Below, piece by piece: positions 7,782-15,238 of a DNA stretch of 21,549 nt. Under the pieces are notes generated by a model, which worked only from the letters and a program-made list of their open reading frames with translations, did not search any database and was not told where the DNA came from. Source of the stretch: Desulfovibrio sp. (GTDB lineage Bacteria > Desulfobacterota > Desulfovibrionia > Desulfovibrionales > Desulfovibrionaceae). The first letter of the stretch is position 1. Each line of letters begins with the position of its first letter. Both the position numbers and the translations under genes were made by a program. The stretch covers positions 1-21,549 of the forward strand of contig JAITEY010000035.1 in NCBI GenBank assembly GCA_031281815.1, given 5' to 3'.

Positions 7782-7882
7782 TATACGCCCCGGCGGCCGG
7801 GCTCCACCCTTGCCCTTCGGCCCGAGCAGGCGCAAGGCCGAACAACGGCGCATTGCAATGTTGATGTCTATGCCTCCGGCGG
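7782..7882. repeat. Dispersed palindromic repeat, copies upstream of the chemoreceptor
   Basis: Two TAYGCCYCCGGCGG-type elements (7782-7801 and 7869-7882) flank degenerate GGGCT/AGCCC sequence. The tract GAGCAGGCGCAAGGCC here also occurs near 1838-1853 next to copy 1. Confidence 0.5.
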
Positions 7883-7928
7883 TAGAGGGCACGATTCCCT
7901 CAGCACCTCTCCATTTAAGGAAAGTCCC

Positions 7929-10313
7929 ATGAAGCTGCAGATGAAAATGCAAATGCCGATAACTGTGCTGATTGTGTTGACGGTGGGCGTAAGCGGTTAC
8001 CTGCCGTATCAGCAGTCGTCGGAGGCGTTGCGCGCCGCGCTTGTGGACAACATGCGCGGCGAGGCCGACAGTATGGTTCGGGCTCTGGGAATCATGGTAG
8101 GGCGTGTGGGCGAAGATGTGCAACGTTTGGCCGTGGACGACTATATCGTCAAATTTTACCGCGACGGCGCGTATGACGCGGAGAAGGGCAGACAGTTCAG
8201 CACGATGCTCAAGAACATAGAACGCGGCTATACGGACTTTGACCGCATTGCCTTGCTGGACGACAAAGGTAATATTCTGTCCTCTACGTCGCCGGAGACC
8301 ATCGGTCAGAATTTCGGCGACAGGGAGTATTTCCGTGAGGCCGTTAAAGGGCACTCCTTTATTTCGCAGCCGATACTGAGCCGTGTGTCCGGCAAAGGGG
8401 TGATTATCGCGGCAGCGCCTCTCGGGCTGGATGACCGCATCGCCGGCGTCGTTTACTGTTCCATTCCGCTGGAACGTTTTTTTGAGCAATCGGTGAAACC
8501 CGTCGTCATAGGAGAGCGCGGCTACGCTTTTATCCTGGCGCGCAACGGACATGTCGCCGTGCATAAGAACCCCGATTACCTGTTCAAGGATTTGCCGACC
8601 ACCCCGTATTACAGGGAAATGATTGCCGGGACCGAAGACGCAGGCGTCAGGGAATACGTCGGGGTCAACGGCGATCCGGTGTACAATTATTTCAAAAAGG
8701 ACAAAGTGTCGGGCCTTGTGGTCGTCATACAGGCCGAAAGCAGCGACATTTTCGCCGCGCTTGCCGGCATGCGCCGGACGGCCGTCGTTATCTGCGTCCT
8801 GTCCGCGCTGGTGGGCGTTATCGTTGTGTTTTTCCTGATCCATCCTGTTCTGCGCAGCCTGAAAGCGGGCATTGCTTTCGCCCGCTGCGTGGCCGTCGGC
8901 GATCTTGGCGGCTCTCTCGTCGTCAACCGCAAAGACGAGATCGGGGAACTGGCCGACGCCCTCCGGGCCATCCCGGCATCGCTCAAACAGATTATTCAGG
9001 AATACGGACGACTGGAAACCGGCATCACCCACGGCGCCTTGGACGATGAGGCCGATGCCGGCAAATTTTCCGGAGAATTCGGCGTGCTGGTCGAAGAGAC
9101 GAACGACGTCCTGCAGTGTTTCCGGCGTATCATAGACGTCATTCCTTCACCGGTGATCGTGATGAACAGTGACCTCAAGGCGACGTTTCTCAACACGGCG
9201 GCCCGCGAATTGGCGGGCGACGATTACCGGGGCAAGGCGTGCGGAGAACTTATGCGGCGGGATGACTACGGAACCCCGGCGTGTTGTCTTGTGCAGGCCG
9301 CGGCGACCGGACAGACCGCCCGCGGAGAAACCCGCATCCATCCGCGGGGTCGGGACCTGGACGTCATCTACACGGTCATACCCATGCAGGACCATACCGG
9401 CAAAACCGTCGCCTTTCTGCAACTGCTCACCGATATCAGCGAAATCAAAAACGCCCATCGCGTCATACAGGAAGTCGCCGGCCAAGCCTCCGGCATAGCC
9501 GGTCGCGTGGCCTCGGCATCCGAGGAACTGTCCGCCATGATCGAACAGGTCGCGCGCGGCGCCGAAGTGCAGCTCAAGCGCGTGGACGGCGCGGTGTCGG
9601 CGGTGGGAGAGATGAATGCCGCCGTACTGGGCGTCGCGCGCAGCGCCGGACAGGCCGCCGAGCAGAGTGCAATCACCAGGGACAAGGCGCAGGGCGGCTC
9701 GCTTCTTGTGCATCAGGTGGTGCAATCTATCAGCGAGGTGAACAAGTCTGAAGATGAGCTGCTGAAGAACATGCATGAACTCGACAAAATGGCCGAGAGT
9801 ATCGGCGCGGTCATGAACCTCATTTCCGACATAGCCGACCAGACCAACCTGCTGGCGCTCAATGCGGCCATAGAAGCGGCCCGGGCCGGGGAAGCCGGCC
9901 GCGGGTTCGCCGTCGTGGCCGACGAAGTGCGCAAACTCGCCGAAAAAACGATGAACGCCACACGCGAGGTGGGCGCAAGCATCACGGCCATCCAACAGTC
10001 CGCCAAAATCAACGTGGCCGGCATGGGAACAGCGGCCGCGGCCGTCGTCGAGGCAGCGAAAATCGCCGACGATTCCGGGCAGGCCCTGTCCGAGATTGCC
10101 GACCTTGCCGTCTCCAATTCCACGCTGGTGGTTTCCATCTCCACTGCCGCCGAAGCCCAGAGCGCCACTGCGGAGTCAATAACCTCCTCTGTCGGGGACG
10201 TGCGCAAAATCGCCGGAGACACCGCGGACGGCATGAGCCGGGCCGCCGCCGCCGTTCAGGAACTCTCCCGCATGGCCCAGGAACTGAGCCGCATTATCGG
10301 GGAACTGCAGTAA
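7929..10313 (+). CDS. Methyl-accepting chemotaxis protein with dCache sensor, HAMP and PAS domains
   Basis: 794 residues; transmembrane chemoreceptor controlling CheA. Order: TM1 about 10-27; periplasmic double-Cache sensor about 35-275 (DREYFREAVKG and GKGVIIAAAPL are typical dCache segments); TM2 about 284-304; HAMP about 305-360; a cytoplasmic PAS about 400-505 (IDVIPSPVIVMNSDL) containing a GTPACCL cysteine cluster; then the MA coiled-coil domain, whose signalling tip at about 636-672 (DQTNLLALNAAIEAARAGEA) is fully conserved. No C-terminal CheR-binding pentapeptide. The ATG at 7929 has AAGGA upstream and puts TM1 near the N-terminus. Cache and PAS together suggest both external ligand and internal redox or energy sensing; ligands are unknown. 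No other chemotaxis gene is nearby. Confidence 0.93.
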   Translation: MKLQMKMQMPITVLIVLTVGVSGYLPYQQSSEALRAALVDNMRGEADSMVRALGIMVGRVGEDVQRLAVDDYIVKFYRDGAYDAEKGRQFSTMLKNIERGYTDFDRIALLDDKGNILSSTSPETIGQNFGDREYFREAVKGHSFISQPILSRVSGKGVIIAAAPLGLDDRIAGVVYCSIPLERFFEQSVKPVVIGERGYAFILARNGHVAVHKNPDYLFKDLPTTPYYREMIAGTEDAGVREYVGVNGDPVYNYFKKDKVSGLVVVIQAESSDIFAALAGMRRTAVVICVLSALVGVIVVFFLIHPVLRSLKAGIAFARCVAVGDLGGSLVVNRKDEIGELADALRAIPASLKQIIQEYGRLETGITHGALDDEADAGKFSGEFGVLVEETNDVLQCFRRIIDVIPSPVIVMNSDLKATFLNTAARELAGDDYRGKACGELMRRDDYGTPACCLVQAAATGQTARGETRIHPRGRDLDVIYTVIPMQDHTGKTVAFLQLLTDISEIKNAHRVIQEVAGQASGIAGRVASASEELSAMIEQVARGAEVQLKRVDGAVSAVGEMNAAVLGVARSAGQAAEQSAITRDKAQGGSLLVHQVVQSISEVNKSEDELLKNMHELDKMAESIGAVMNLISDIADQTNLLALNAAIEAARAGEAGRGFAVVADEVRKLAEKTMNATREVGASITAIQQSAKINVAGMGTAAAAVVEAAKIADDSGQALSEIADLAVSNSTLVVSISTAAEAQSATAESITSSVGDVRKIAGDTADGMSRAAAAVQELSRMAQELSRIIGELQ

Positions 10314-10542
10314 CGCGCAGCAAAATTTTCGATGGTGATTTTCGGGAAACGCGCAGCAACGTAGAGAATGCGTATCCCTGATGAGGGGAGTGGGCCGGGG
10401 AACATCATTTCCCTCCGGCCGCCGGAGGCATAGCAATGTTATATGGGGGGTGCGGGGGGAATCATTCCCCCTGCCGGGTCCGGGGCGGAGCCCCGGCCGC
10501 CGAAGGCGTACAACACCACCGGTAACCTGCTTTTCTTCGTTT
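10314..10542. other. Convergent intergenic region with repeats
   Basis: 229 bases between the chemoreceptor and the oppositely oriented DUF456 gene. It holds a 12-base direct repeat (AACGCGCAGCAA at 10312-10323, touching the stop codon, and 10348-10359) and then the largest copy of the dispersed palindromic repeat, which may serve as a two-way transcription stop. Confidence 0.6.
10395..10512. repeat. Dispersed palindromic repeat, fullest copy (two units)
   Basis: Unit 1: GGGAA-CATCAT-TTCCC and CCGCCGGAGGCATA (10419-10432). Unit 2: GGGGGAA-TCA-TTCCCCC (10455-10471), CCGGGGC-GGA-GCCCCGG (10480-10496) and GCCGCCGAAGGCGTA to about 10510. The same three modules occur in inverted order at 17221-17305, and partial copies occur elsewhere. 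Confidence 0.7.
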
Positions 10543-11136
10543 TCATGTGGAAGTGCCGGGAGGCGGCGCCGGGGCAGGTACAGCGGGCGCCGGGACCGCG
10601 GGCGGGTCGATTGTCGGCAAGGCGGCAAACCCCGGCCATACCGCGTGGTAGGTCAGCACAAGCATGGCCGCGCCGATGCCGCACTTGATGAAGATGCCGC
10701 AAAAACGCCCGAGCAGAGCGCCTTTCGCCGCCTGCGCCGCATCGCCCGCAGGTCTGCCGCGCAGAATCTCAAACAGGAAACATCCGCACCAGGCTCCGGC
10801 CAACGCCCCGGCCAACGCCCCCAAGCCGAGAAAAAAAGGGGCGCACAGCAGCGCGCCCGCAATGGCCCCGATAATGCCCCCGAGCATGCCCGTGTTGCTC
10901 GACCCGTATTTCTTCGTACCCCACGCCTGCGCAAAAAATTCCACCACTTCCCCGACCACCGCGAGACCGATCAGGCTGACGAAGTAGACCATATCCATGG
11001 CGCCCGGCTGCGGATTGGCCACACGCCAGATAAAAACCAGAAAAATCATGATCCAGTTGGCAGGCAACGTCAGAAGATTGAGCAGCAATACCGCGCCCAT
11101 GAGTGTCAGCAGCAGCCCCGGCAACAGGTATTCCAC
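10543..11136 (-). CDS. DUF456 family membrane protein
   Basis: 197 residues from the GTG at 11136, which has GGGAGGCG about seven bases upstream; the ATG at 11169 (208 residues) is possible but less well placed. Three to five hydrophobic helices: LLPGLLLTLMGAVLLLNLL, WIMIFLVFIW, a VYFVSLIGLAVVGEVVEFF segment, a Gly/Ala-rich GGIIGAIAGALLCAPFFLG hairpin typical of DUF456, and a last helix near AAMLVLTYHAVW. The C-terminus is a Pro/Ala-rich tail (AVPAPAVPAPAPPPG). Inner-membrane protein of unknown function; the glycine-zipper-like hairpin recalls small channel-forming or membrane-remodelling proteins, which is only an analogy. The bacteriohemerythrin gene lies upstream on the same strand; the stop faces the repeat cluster shared with the convergent chemoreceptor. 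Confidence 0.8.
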   Translation of the reverse strand: MEYLLPGLLLTLMGAVLLLNLLTLPANWIMIFLVFIWRVANPQPGAMDMVYFVSLIGLAVVGEVVEFFAQAWGTKKYGSSNTGMLGGIIGAIAGALLCAPFFLGLGALAGALAGAWCGCFLFEILRGRPAGDAAQAAKGALLGRFCGIFIKCGIGAAMLVLTYHAVWPGFAALPTIDPPAVPAPAVPAPAPPPGTST

Positions 11137-11199
11137 GGCTACGCCTCCCGCGCCCGCCGCCGGACGCATGCGAAGAAAAACTGCGGAGTGTTCCGCAAA

Positions 11200-11607
11200 T
11201 CAGCCTGCCTGCGCGCGCACGTACACGGCCAGTTTGAAATCGTCGCCTTTGATATGGTTGACAAGCCAGTCGCCCACATTGGCGTAGACATCCGCAAGCA
11301 GTTCCTCGGTCGGCCCTTCCCGGTTCAACCGTTTGGCCATGTCGGCGACGACGAGTTTGAAGTCCTCGTGAATTCGCCTGTGATTCAGATAATCCGGATA
11401 GTTGTGCGTTTTCTGAATTTTTTCCTCATCGGCGAAATGTTTTATGGTGTAGCCGGCGAGGAATTCCATGGTGTTCGCGACTTCCTCCGTGCCTTTCCCG
11501 CTGCGGCAGGCGTCGAGCAGATTGTTCAGGGCCGCAACCAGTTGCTTGTGCTGGTTGTCGATCTGCGCGTTGCCGGTTTCCAGGCTGCTGTCCCACGCGT
11601 ATGACAT
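11200..11607 (-). CDS. Bacteriohemerythrin (non-heme di-iron O2-binding protein)
   Basis: 135 residues, cytoplasmic single-domain hemerythrin. All seven di-iron ligands can be placed: His20, His57 and Glu61 (HxxxE), His76 and His80 (HxxxH), His118 and Asp123 (HxxxxD). Such proteins bind O2 reversibly and in anaerobes probably carry or scavenge it. The ATG at 11607 has AGGAGG about eight bases upstream; an upstream in-frame ATG at 11667 would overlap the promoter and lacks a ribosome site. A credible promoter and a 9-bp inverted repeat lie in the gap shared with the divergent siroheme decarboxylase gene, so expression may be linked to redox or heme state (inference). Confidence 0.93.
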   Translation of the reverse strand: MSYAWDSSLETGNAQIDNQHKQLVAALNNLLDACRSGKGTEEVANTMEFLAGYTIKHFADEEKIQKTHNYPDYLNHRRIHEDFKLVVADMAKRLNREGPTEELLADVYANVGDWLVNHIKGDDFKLAVYVRAQAG

Positions 11608-11656
11608 TGTTTTCGTCCTCCTGCAAAGGTGAGTGATATATCCATGATAATTAAAC

Positions 11657-11685
11657 AGATTACGCACTTTTGTCGTCGCTGTCTA
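11657..11685 (-). promoter_or_regulatory. Promoter of the bacteriohemerythrin gene
   Basis: Minus strand TAGACA (11680-11685), 17-base spacer, TAATCT (11657-11662): a good sigma-70 match about 50 bases upstream of the ATG. An inverted repeat begins at the next base upstream. Confidence 0.5.
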
Positions 11686-11712
11686 CGGCAAATTTTTTCT
11701 TGCAATTTGCCG
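11686..11712. promoter_or_regulatory. Operator-like inverted repeat between bacteriohemerythrin and siroheme decarboxylase genes
   Basis: CGGCAAATT (11686-11694) and AATTTGCCG (11704-11712): a perfect 9-bp inverted repeat with 9-base spacer. It touches the -35 of the leftward promoter and lies 30 bases before the rightward ATG, a suitable place for a regulator acting on both genes. It does not match the HcpR, Rex or FNR consensus as I know them. Confidence 0.45.
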
Positions 11713-11742
11713 CTGTTCAGGTAGACAAGAGAGGTGACCGCC

Positions 11743-12225
11743 ATGTCTTCCGTACGCACGTTTTCCGAGGCCGAGCGCCGGGTTTTGCGCATCATGCAGG
11801 ATAACCTGCCTGATTCTCCGACACCCTATGCCGCTGTTGCTGCAGCGGCGGGCACGGAAGAGGAAGAAGTCCTCGCGTTGCTGCGTTCCCTGCGGGAAGA
11901 GGGCGTTATACGCCGTTTCGGCGCCGTGCTCAGACATCGGCAGGCCGGTTACGGCGCCAACGCCATGGTTGCCTGGAAGGCAGAACGCGACGGCATTGAC
12001 GCCGCCGGCGCCCGTATGGCCCGCCACCCGCTGGTTTCCCACTGCTACTATCGTCCCTCTGTTGCGCCCGACTGGCCTTACGAGTTGTATGCCATGGTGC
12101 ATGGTCGGGATGCGGTCGAGCGGAAGCGCGCGATCCGCGAGCTTGCGCTCGACGCGGCGTTGACGGAGTATGTGGTGCTTGAGAGCGTGGAAGAGCTGAA
12201 AAAAACATCGTTACGTTTTTTTTAG
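11743..12225 (+). CDS. ahbB: Siroheme decarboxylase subunit (AhbA/AhbB, Lrp/AsnC-like fold)
   Basis: 160 residues. AhbA and AhbB together decarboxylate siroheme to didecarboxysiroheme in the alternative heme pathway used by Desulfovibrio and archaea. The protein looks like an Lrp/AsnC regulator, with an HTH-like segment at about 25-60 and a RAM-like domain after it. The NirDLGH/Ahb hallmarks are RRFGAVLRHRQAGYGANAMVAWK (from residue 57), VSHCYYR, WPYELYAMVHG and the C-terminal LKKTSLRFF. The ATG at 11743 is chosen over GTG 11734 because GAGAGGTGA lies just before it. hemL follows ten bases after the stop, which supports an enzymatic rather than regulatory role. The choice of AhbB over AhbA rests on my memory of the hemL-linked copy in Desulfovibrio and is uncertain; the partner gene is not in the window. 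Confidence 0.8.
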   Translation: MSSVRTFSEAERRVLRIMQDNLPDSPTPYAAVAAAAGTEEEEVLALLRSLREEGVIRRFGAVLRHRQAGYGANAMVAWKAERDGIDAAGARMARHPLVSHCYYRPSVAPDWPYELYAMVHGRDAVERKRAIRELALDAALTEYVVLESVEELKKTSLRFF

Positions 12226-12235
12226 GGAAATTGTG

Positions 12236-13507
12236 ATGAAGCTTGCATCGCCGGAACTTTTCCGCAGGGCGCAGGAGTGCATTCCGGGGGGAGTGAACAG
12301 CCCCGTGCGCGCCTGTCTGGCCGTGGGCGCCGAGCCGCTGTTTATCGACCGCGCGCAGGGGAGCAGGATTCACAGCGTGGACGGCGATGCCTATGTGGAT
12401 TTTGTCCTGTCGTGGGGCCCCATGCTGCTCGGGCACGCCCATCCGCGCGTTACCGCCGCCTTGTGTGACGCGGCCGGGCGCGGCGCGAGTTTCGGCGCGC
12501 CGTGTCCCGACGAGTTGTATTTGGCCCGGCTGCTGGTCGAGGCCCTGCCCGCCTTGGAAATGGTGCGCATGGTCAATTCCGGCACAGAGGCCGCAATGAG
12601 CGCCCTGCGTCTGGCCCGCGCCTGCACCGGCCGCAATGCTTTTTTGAAATTTGAGGGCTGTTACCACGGGCACGCGGATCCTTTTCTGGCGGCGGCCGGG
12701 TCCGGGGTCGCCGCGCTGTCCCTGCCCGGCACGCCCGGCGTCCCGCCCGGCGTAGTCGCCGATACCCTGCTCTGTCCGTATAACGATCTGGAGCGGGCGG
12801 AACGCGTGTTTGCGGCAAAGGGCCGGGATATTGCCGCGGTTATCGTCGAACCTTTGGCCGCCAATATGGGCCTGGTCCTTCCGGTTCGCGGCTTTTTGGA
12901 AGGTTTGCGCGAGTTGTGTACGCGCAACGGCAGCCTGCTCATTTTCGACGAGGTGATTACCGGCTTCCGCATCGCGTACGGCGGGGCGCAGACCCGCTTC
13001 GGCATTCAGCCCGACCTCACCGTTCTGGGCAAGGTTATCGGCGGCGGCCTGCCGGTCGGCGCATACGGCGGCAAAGCGGAGTATATGCGGCGCATTGCCC
13101 CCGCGGGCGACGTTTATCAGGCCGGGACTCTTTCGGGCAATCCGCCGGCCGTGGCCGCCGGCCGCGCAACACTGGAAACGCTGCAAGGCTGTGATTATGC
13201 GGCTCTTGAACTGCGAGTCGAACAGTTTTGCCGCGGGCTGGAGCAAATTTTTGCCGACAAGGGGTTGCCGGTTTGCATCAACCGTTGCGCGTCCATGTTC
13301 GCGTTGTTTTTTGCGGAAGGGCCCGTACGTGATTTTGCCGGGGCCGCGGCGGCGGACGCCGGGCGTTGGGCTCGTTTTTACCGCTTTATGCGCGGCAGGG
13401 GTTTTTATCTCGCCCCTTCGGCCTTTGAAACGGCCATGGTTTCGTTTGCGCACACAGATGAGGATTTCGCTGCCTTTGCGGAAGCGGCGCGTGAGTTCGC
13501 AGGTTGA
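12236..13507 (+). CDS. hemL: Glutamate-1-semialdehyde 2,1-aminomutase
   Basis: 423 residues, the usual length. PLP-dependent conversion of glutamate-1-semialdehyde to 5-aminolevulinate, the first tetrapyrrole precursor, in the C5 route from glutamyl-tRNA. Visible signatures: GGVNSPVRA near the N-terminus, SGTEAAMSALRLAR, the EGCYHGHAD motif, IFDEVITGFR with the PLP-binding Asp, and GKVIGGGLPVGAYGG with Lys266 as the Schiff-base lysine. The ATG at 12236 uses AGGGA overlapping the upstream stop; GTG at 12233 is an alternative adding one residue. It lies between the siroheme decarboxylase subunit and a lipoprotein gene in a compact operon. Its product feeds siroheme for sulfite reductase as well as heme for cytochromes. 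Confidence 0.97.
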   Translation: MKLASPELFRRAQECIPGGVNSPVRACLAVGAEPLFIDRAQGSRIHSVDGDAYVDFVLSWGPMLLGHAHPRVTAALCDAAGRGASFGAPCPDELYLARLLVEALPALEMVRMVNSGTEAAMSALRLARACTGRNAFLKFEGCYHGHADPFLAAAGSGVAALSLPGTPGVPPGVVADTLLCPYNDLERAERVFAAKGRDIAAVIVEPLAANMGLVLPVRGFLEGLRELCTRNGSLLIFDEVITGFRIAYGGAQTRFGIQPDLTVLGKVIGGGLPVGAYGGKAEYMRRIAPAGDVYQAGTLSGNPPAVAAGRATLETLQGCDYAALELRVEQFCRGLEQIFADKGLPVCINRCASMFALFFAEGPVRDFAGAAAADAGRWARFYRFMRGRGFYLAPSAFETAMVSFAHTDEDFAAFAEAAREFAG

Positions 13508-13541
13508 ACGGCCTGCGTTTCCTCAAAAAAAGGAGGGATGT

Positions 13542-14027
13542 ATGCGTGTTCTGCCTCTAGTGCTGATTGCGGTTCTGCTTGCAGGCTGTGCATCGGACGG
13601 TTCTTTCAAAAATCCTTTTTCCGATGACGGTGGTGAGGCGGGCGCGGCGCCTGCCTACTATTACAGCGAATTTCCCGATATCCCCATACCGAGTGAAATG
13701 AGTGAAGCACGCGGCGACACGTTCATAACTTTTGCGCCGTCCGGCTTGAAATGCGGCGTACAGCGTTTCAGCGGGCGTGTGGAGGTTGTTTCGCTGATGA
13801 ACACCATGCGCCGCAATATGGCTTCCAACGGCTGGGCGTTGCGTTCCCTGCTGCGCGCCGCCGAATCCGTGCTGGTCTTTGAAAAAACGGATCGGCTGGC
13901 CGCTTTGCAGATTTCCGACGGGATGATCAACACAGACATGCGCATTTTCGTGACCTCGCGCCTTGAAGGCGACAGCCCGCCCGCCCTTGCCGGTCATGCG
14001 GACGGTTTCGGACCCCTGCCGCGGTGA
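13542..14027 (+). CDS. Predicted lipoprotein of unknown function
   Basis: 161 residues. A lipoprotein signal peptide ends in the lipobox LLAGC with Cys16 as the acylation site, so the mature protein is membrane-anchored on the periplasmic side. The rest is a compact alpha/beta-looking region: FPDIPIPSEM, FAPSGLKCGVQRFSGRVEV, then NGWALRSLLRAAESVLVFEKTDR. The segment with paired strands around WALRSLLRA...SVLVFEK suggests a small sensor or adaptor fold; I do not recognise a named family. ATG 13542 is preceded by AGGAGG. The stop overlaps the coaBC GTG by four bases (GTGA), so translation is probably coupled. Confidence 0.8.
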   Translation: MRVLPLVLIAVLLAGCASDGSFKNPFSDDGGEAGAAPAYYYSEFPDIPIPSEMSEARGDTFITFAPSGLKCGVQRFSGRVEVVSLMNTMRRNMASNGWALRSLLRAAESVLVFEKTDRLAALQISDGMINTDMRIFVTSRLEGDSPPALAGHADGFGPLPR

Positions 14028-15238
14028 ACGCGTTGCTGCCGGACTGCGCCCTGCGCGGCAGGCGCCTGCATCTGGGCGTGTGCGGTTCCGCTGCCGCGTA
14101 CAAGGCCGTGGACGTCATGCGGCTGCTCCAGCAGCGCGGAGTGCAGGTCGCGGTTTGTCTGACCGAGGCCGCGCAGCGGTTCATCAGTCCACTGACCTTT
14201 GCCGCGCTCGACGCCTCGCCTGTATACACGCGCTTCTTTGATGAGAGCGAAGGCGGAGTTTTCGCGCATCTTGAACCCGGCAGTTGCGCCCATGCCCTGC
14301 TTGTCGCGCCGGCAAGCGCAGCGACCATCGCTCGTCTGGCCTGCGGCAGCGCCGACACCTTGCTTGCGGCCCAGGCCCTGGCCTTTGACGGCCCCCTTCT
14401 GCTCGCTCCTGCCATGAATCCGCGCATGTGGGCGCACCCGGCAACCAGGCGCAACATGGACATTTTGAGCGAGCGCGGGGCGCGCTGCATACGGCCGGCC
14501 ACCGGGCGCGCCGCCTGCGGCGATATCGGCGAAGGCAAACTAGCCCCGGTCGGAGAGATTGTTTTTGCCGCCGCCGCCGCTCTGCTGCCGCAGGATTTTG
14601 CCGGCCGGCGCATCCTGGTTACCCTCGGGCCGACGCGTGAGCGATGGGACGACGTGCGGTTCTGGAGCAATCCCTCCACCGGCCGCATGGGCGCGGCTCT
14701 TGCCGCCGCCGCCGCCCTGCGCGGCGCGACGGTCTGCGCGGTCGCCGGTCCCGGCGTGCCCGAACTGCCGCCCTCCGTGCGGCGCATCGACGTAGTGACG
14801 GCTAAAGACATGCTCGCCGCCGCCCTTGATGTCTGGCCCGATGCCGATGCGGGCATCTTCGCCGCGGCGGTCGCTGATTTTGCGCCGCTGCCCTTCGGCG
14901 GCGGTAAATTCAAAAAAGCGGGCACGGATTCCCTGAGCATAGATTTTTCCCTCAACCCGGATATCCTTGCCGAACTCGGCAAACGCGCCCGCCCTGAGCA
15001 GAAAATCCTCGGGTTCGCCGCCGAGAGCGCGAATCTTGAAGCCAACGCCCGGAACAAGCTTCAGGCCAAAAAAATGCATCTTACGGCGGCCAACCTGCTC
15101 GGCCGGCCCGATTCCGGTTTCGCCGGAGAAAAAAATACCCTTTTTGTCGTGGACTGTCGCGGACGCGAAGAACATTGGCCTGCAATGAGCAAGGCGGACG
15201 CCGCCTGGAGGCTGCTGGATTGGCTGTCAACGCTTTGA
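14024..15238 (+). CDS. coaBC: Bifunctional phosphopantothenoylcysteine decarboxylase / phosphopantothenate-cysteine ligase
   Basis: 404 residues. Two steps of coenzyme A synthesis: CoaB joins 4'-phosphopantothenate to cysteine using CTP, and FMN-dependent CoaC decarboxylates the product. N-terminal CoaC domain at about 1-185: GVCGSAAAYKAVD, the substrate-binding PAMNPRMW (129-136) and catalytic Cys165 in RAACGDIGEG. CoaB begins near FAGRRILVTLGPTRE, with FWSNPSTGRMG, AAVADFAP and GKFKKAG. The motif SNPSTGRMG differs from the common SNxSSGKMG pattern, but conservatively. The GTG start at 14024 overlaps the preceding stop by four bases; no later start keeps the first CoaC strand. It lies in the heme/CoA operon. 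Confidence 0.95.
   Translation: MNALLPDCALRGRRLHLGVCGSAAAYKAVDVMRLLQQRGVQVAVCLTEAAQRFISPLTFAALDASPVYTRFFDESEGGVFAHLEPGSCAHALLVAPASAATIARLACGSADTLLAAQALAFDGPLLLAPAMNPRMWAHPATRRNMDILSERGARCIRPATGRAACGDIGEGKLAPVGEIVFAAAAALLPQDFAGRRILVTLGPTRERWDDVRFWSNPSTGRMGAALAAAAALRGATVCAVAGPGVPELPPSVRRIDVVTAKDMLAAALDVWPDADAGIFAAAVADFAPLPFGGGKFKKAGTDSLSIDFSLNPDILAELGKRARPEQKILGFAAESANLEANARNKLQAKKMHLTAANLLGRPDSGFAGEKNTLFVVDCRGREEHWPAMSKADAAWRLLDWLSTL

Larger units (their letters stand above)
7525..7928. other. Intergenic region between hldD and the chemoreceptor
   Basis: 404 bases with no credible gene. It begins with the hldD hairpin, continues with GC-rich sequence of no visible function, and from 7782 holds two elements of the dispersed repeat: TATACGCCCCGGCGGCCGGG at 7782-7801 and TATGCCTCCGGCGG at 7869-7882. 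An in-frame TTG at 7779 would extend the chemoreceptor across the repeat and is rejected. Confidence 0.55.

Noticed and set aside
6514..9032. Minus-strand ORFs of 378 and 432 residues opposite hldD and the chemoreceptor
   Set aside because: Antisense shadows of genes with clear motifs.
10312..10359. 12-base direct repeat AACGCGCAGCAA after the chemoreceptor as an attachment site
   Set aside because: No integrase, tRNA or inserted gene lies between the copies, which are only 36 bases apart; more likely a small local duplication.
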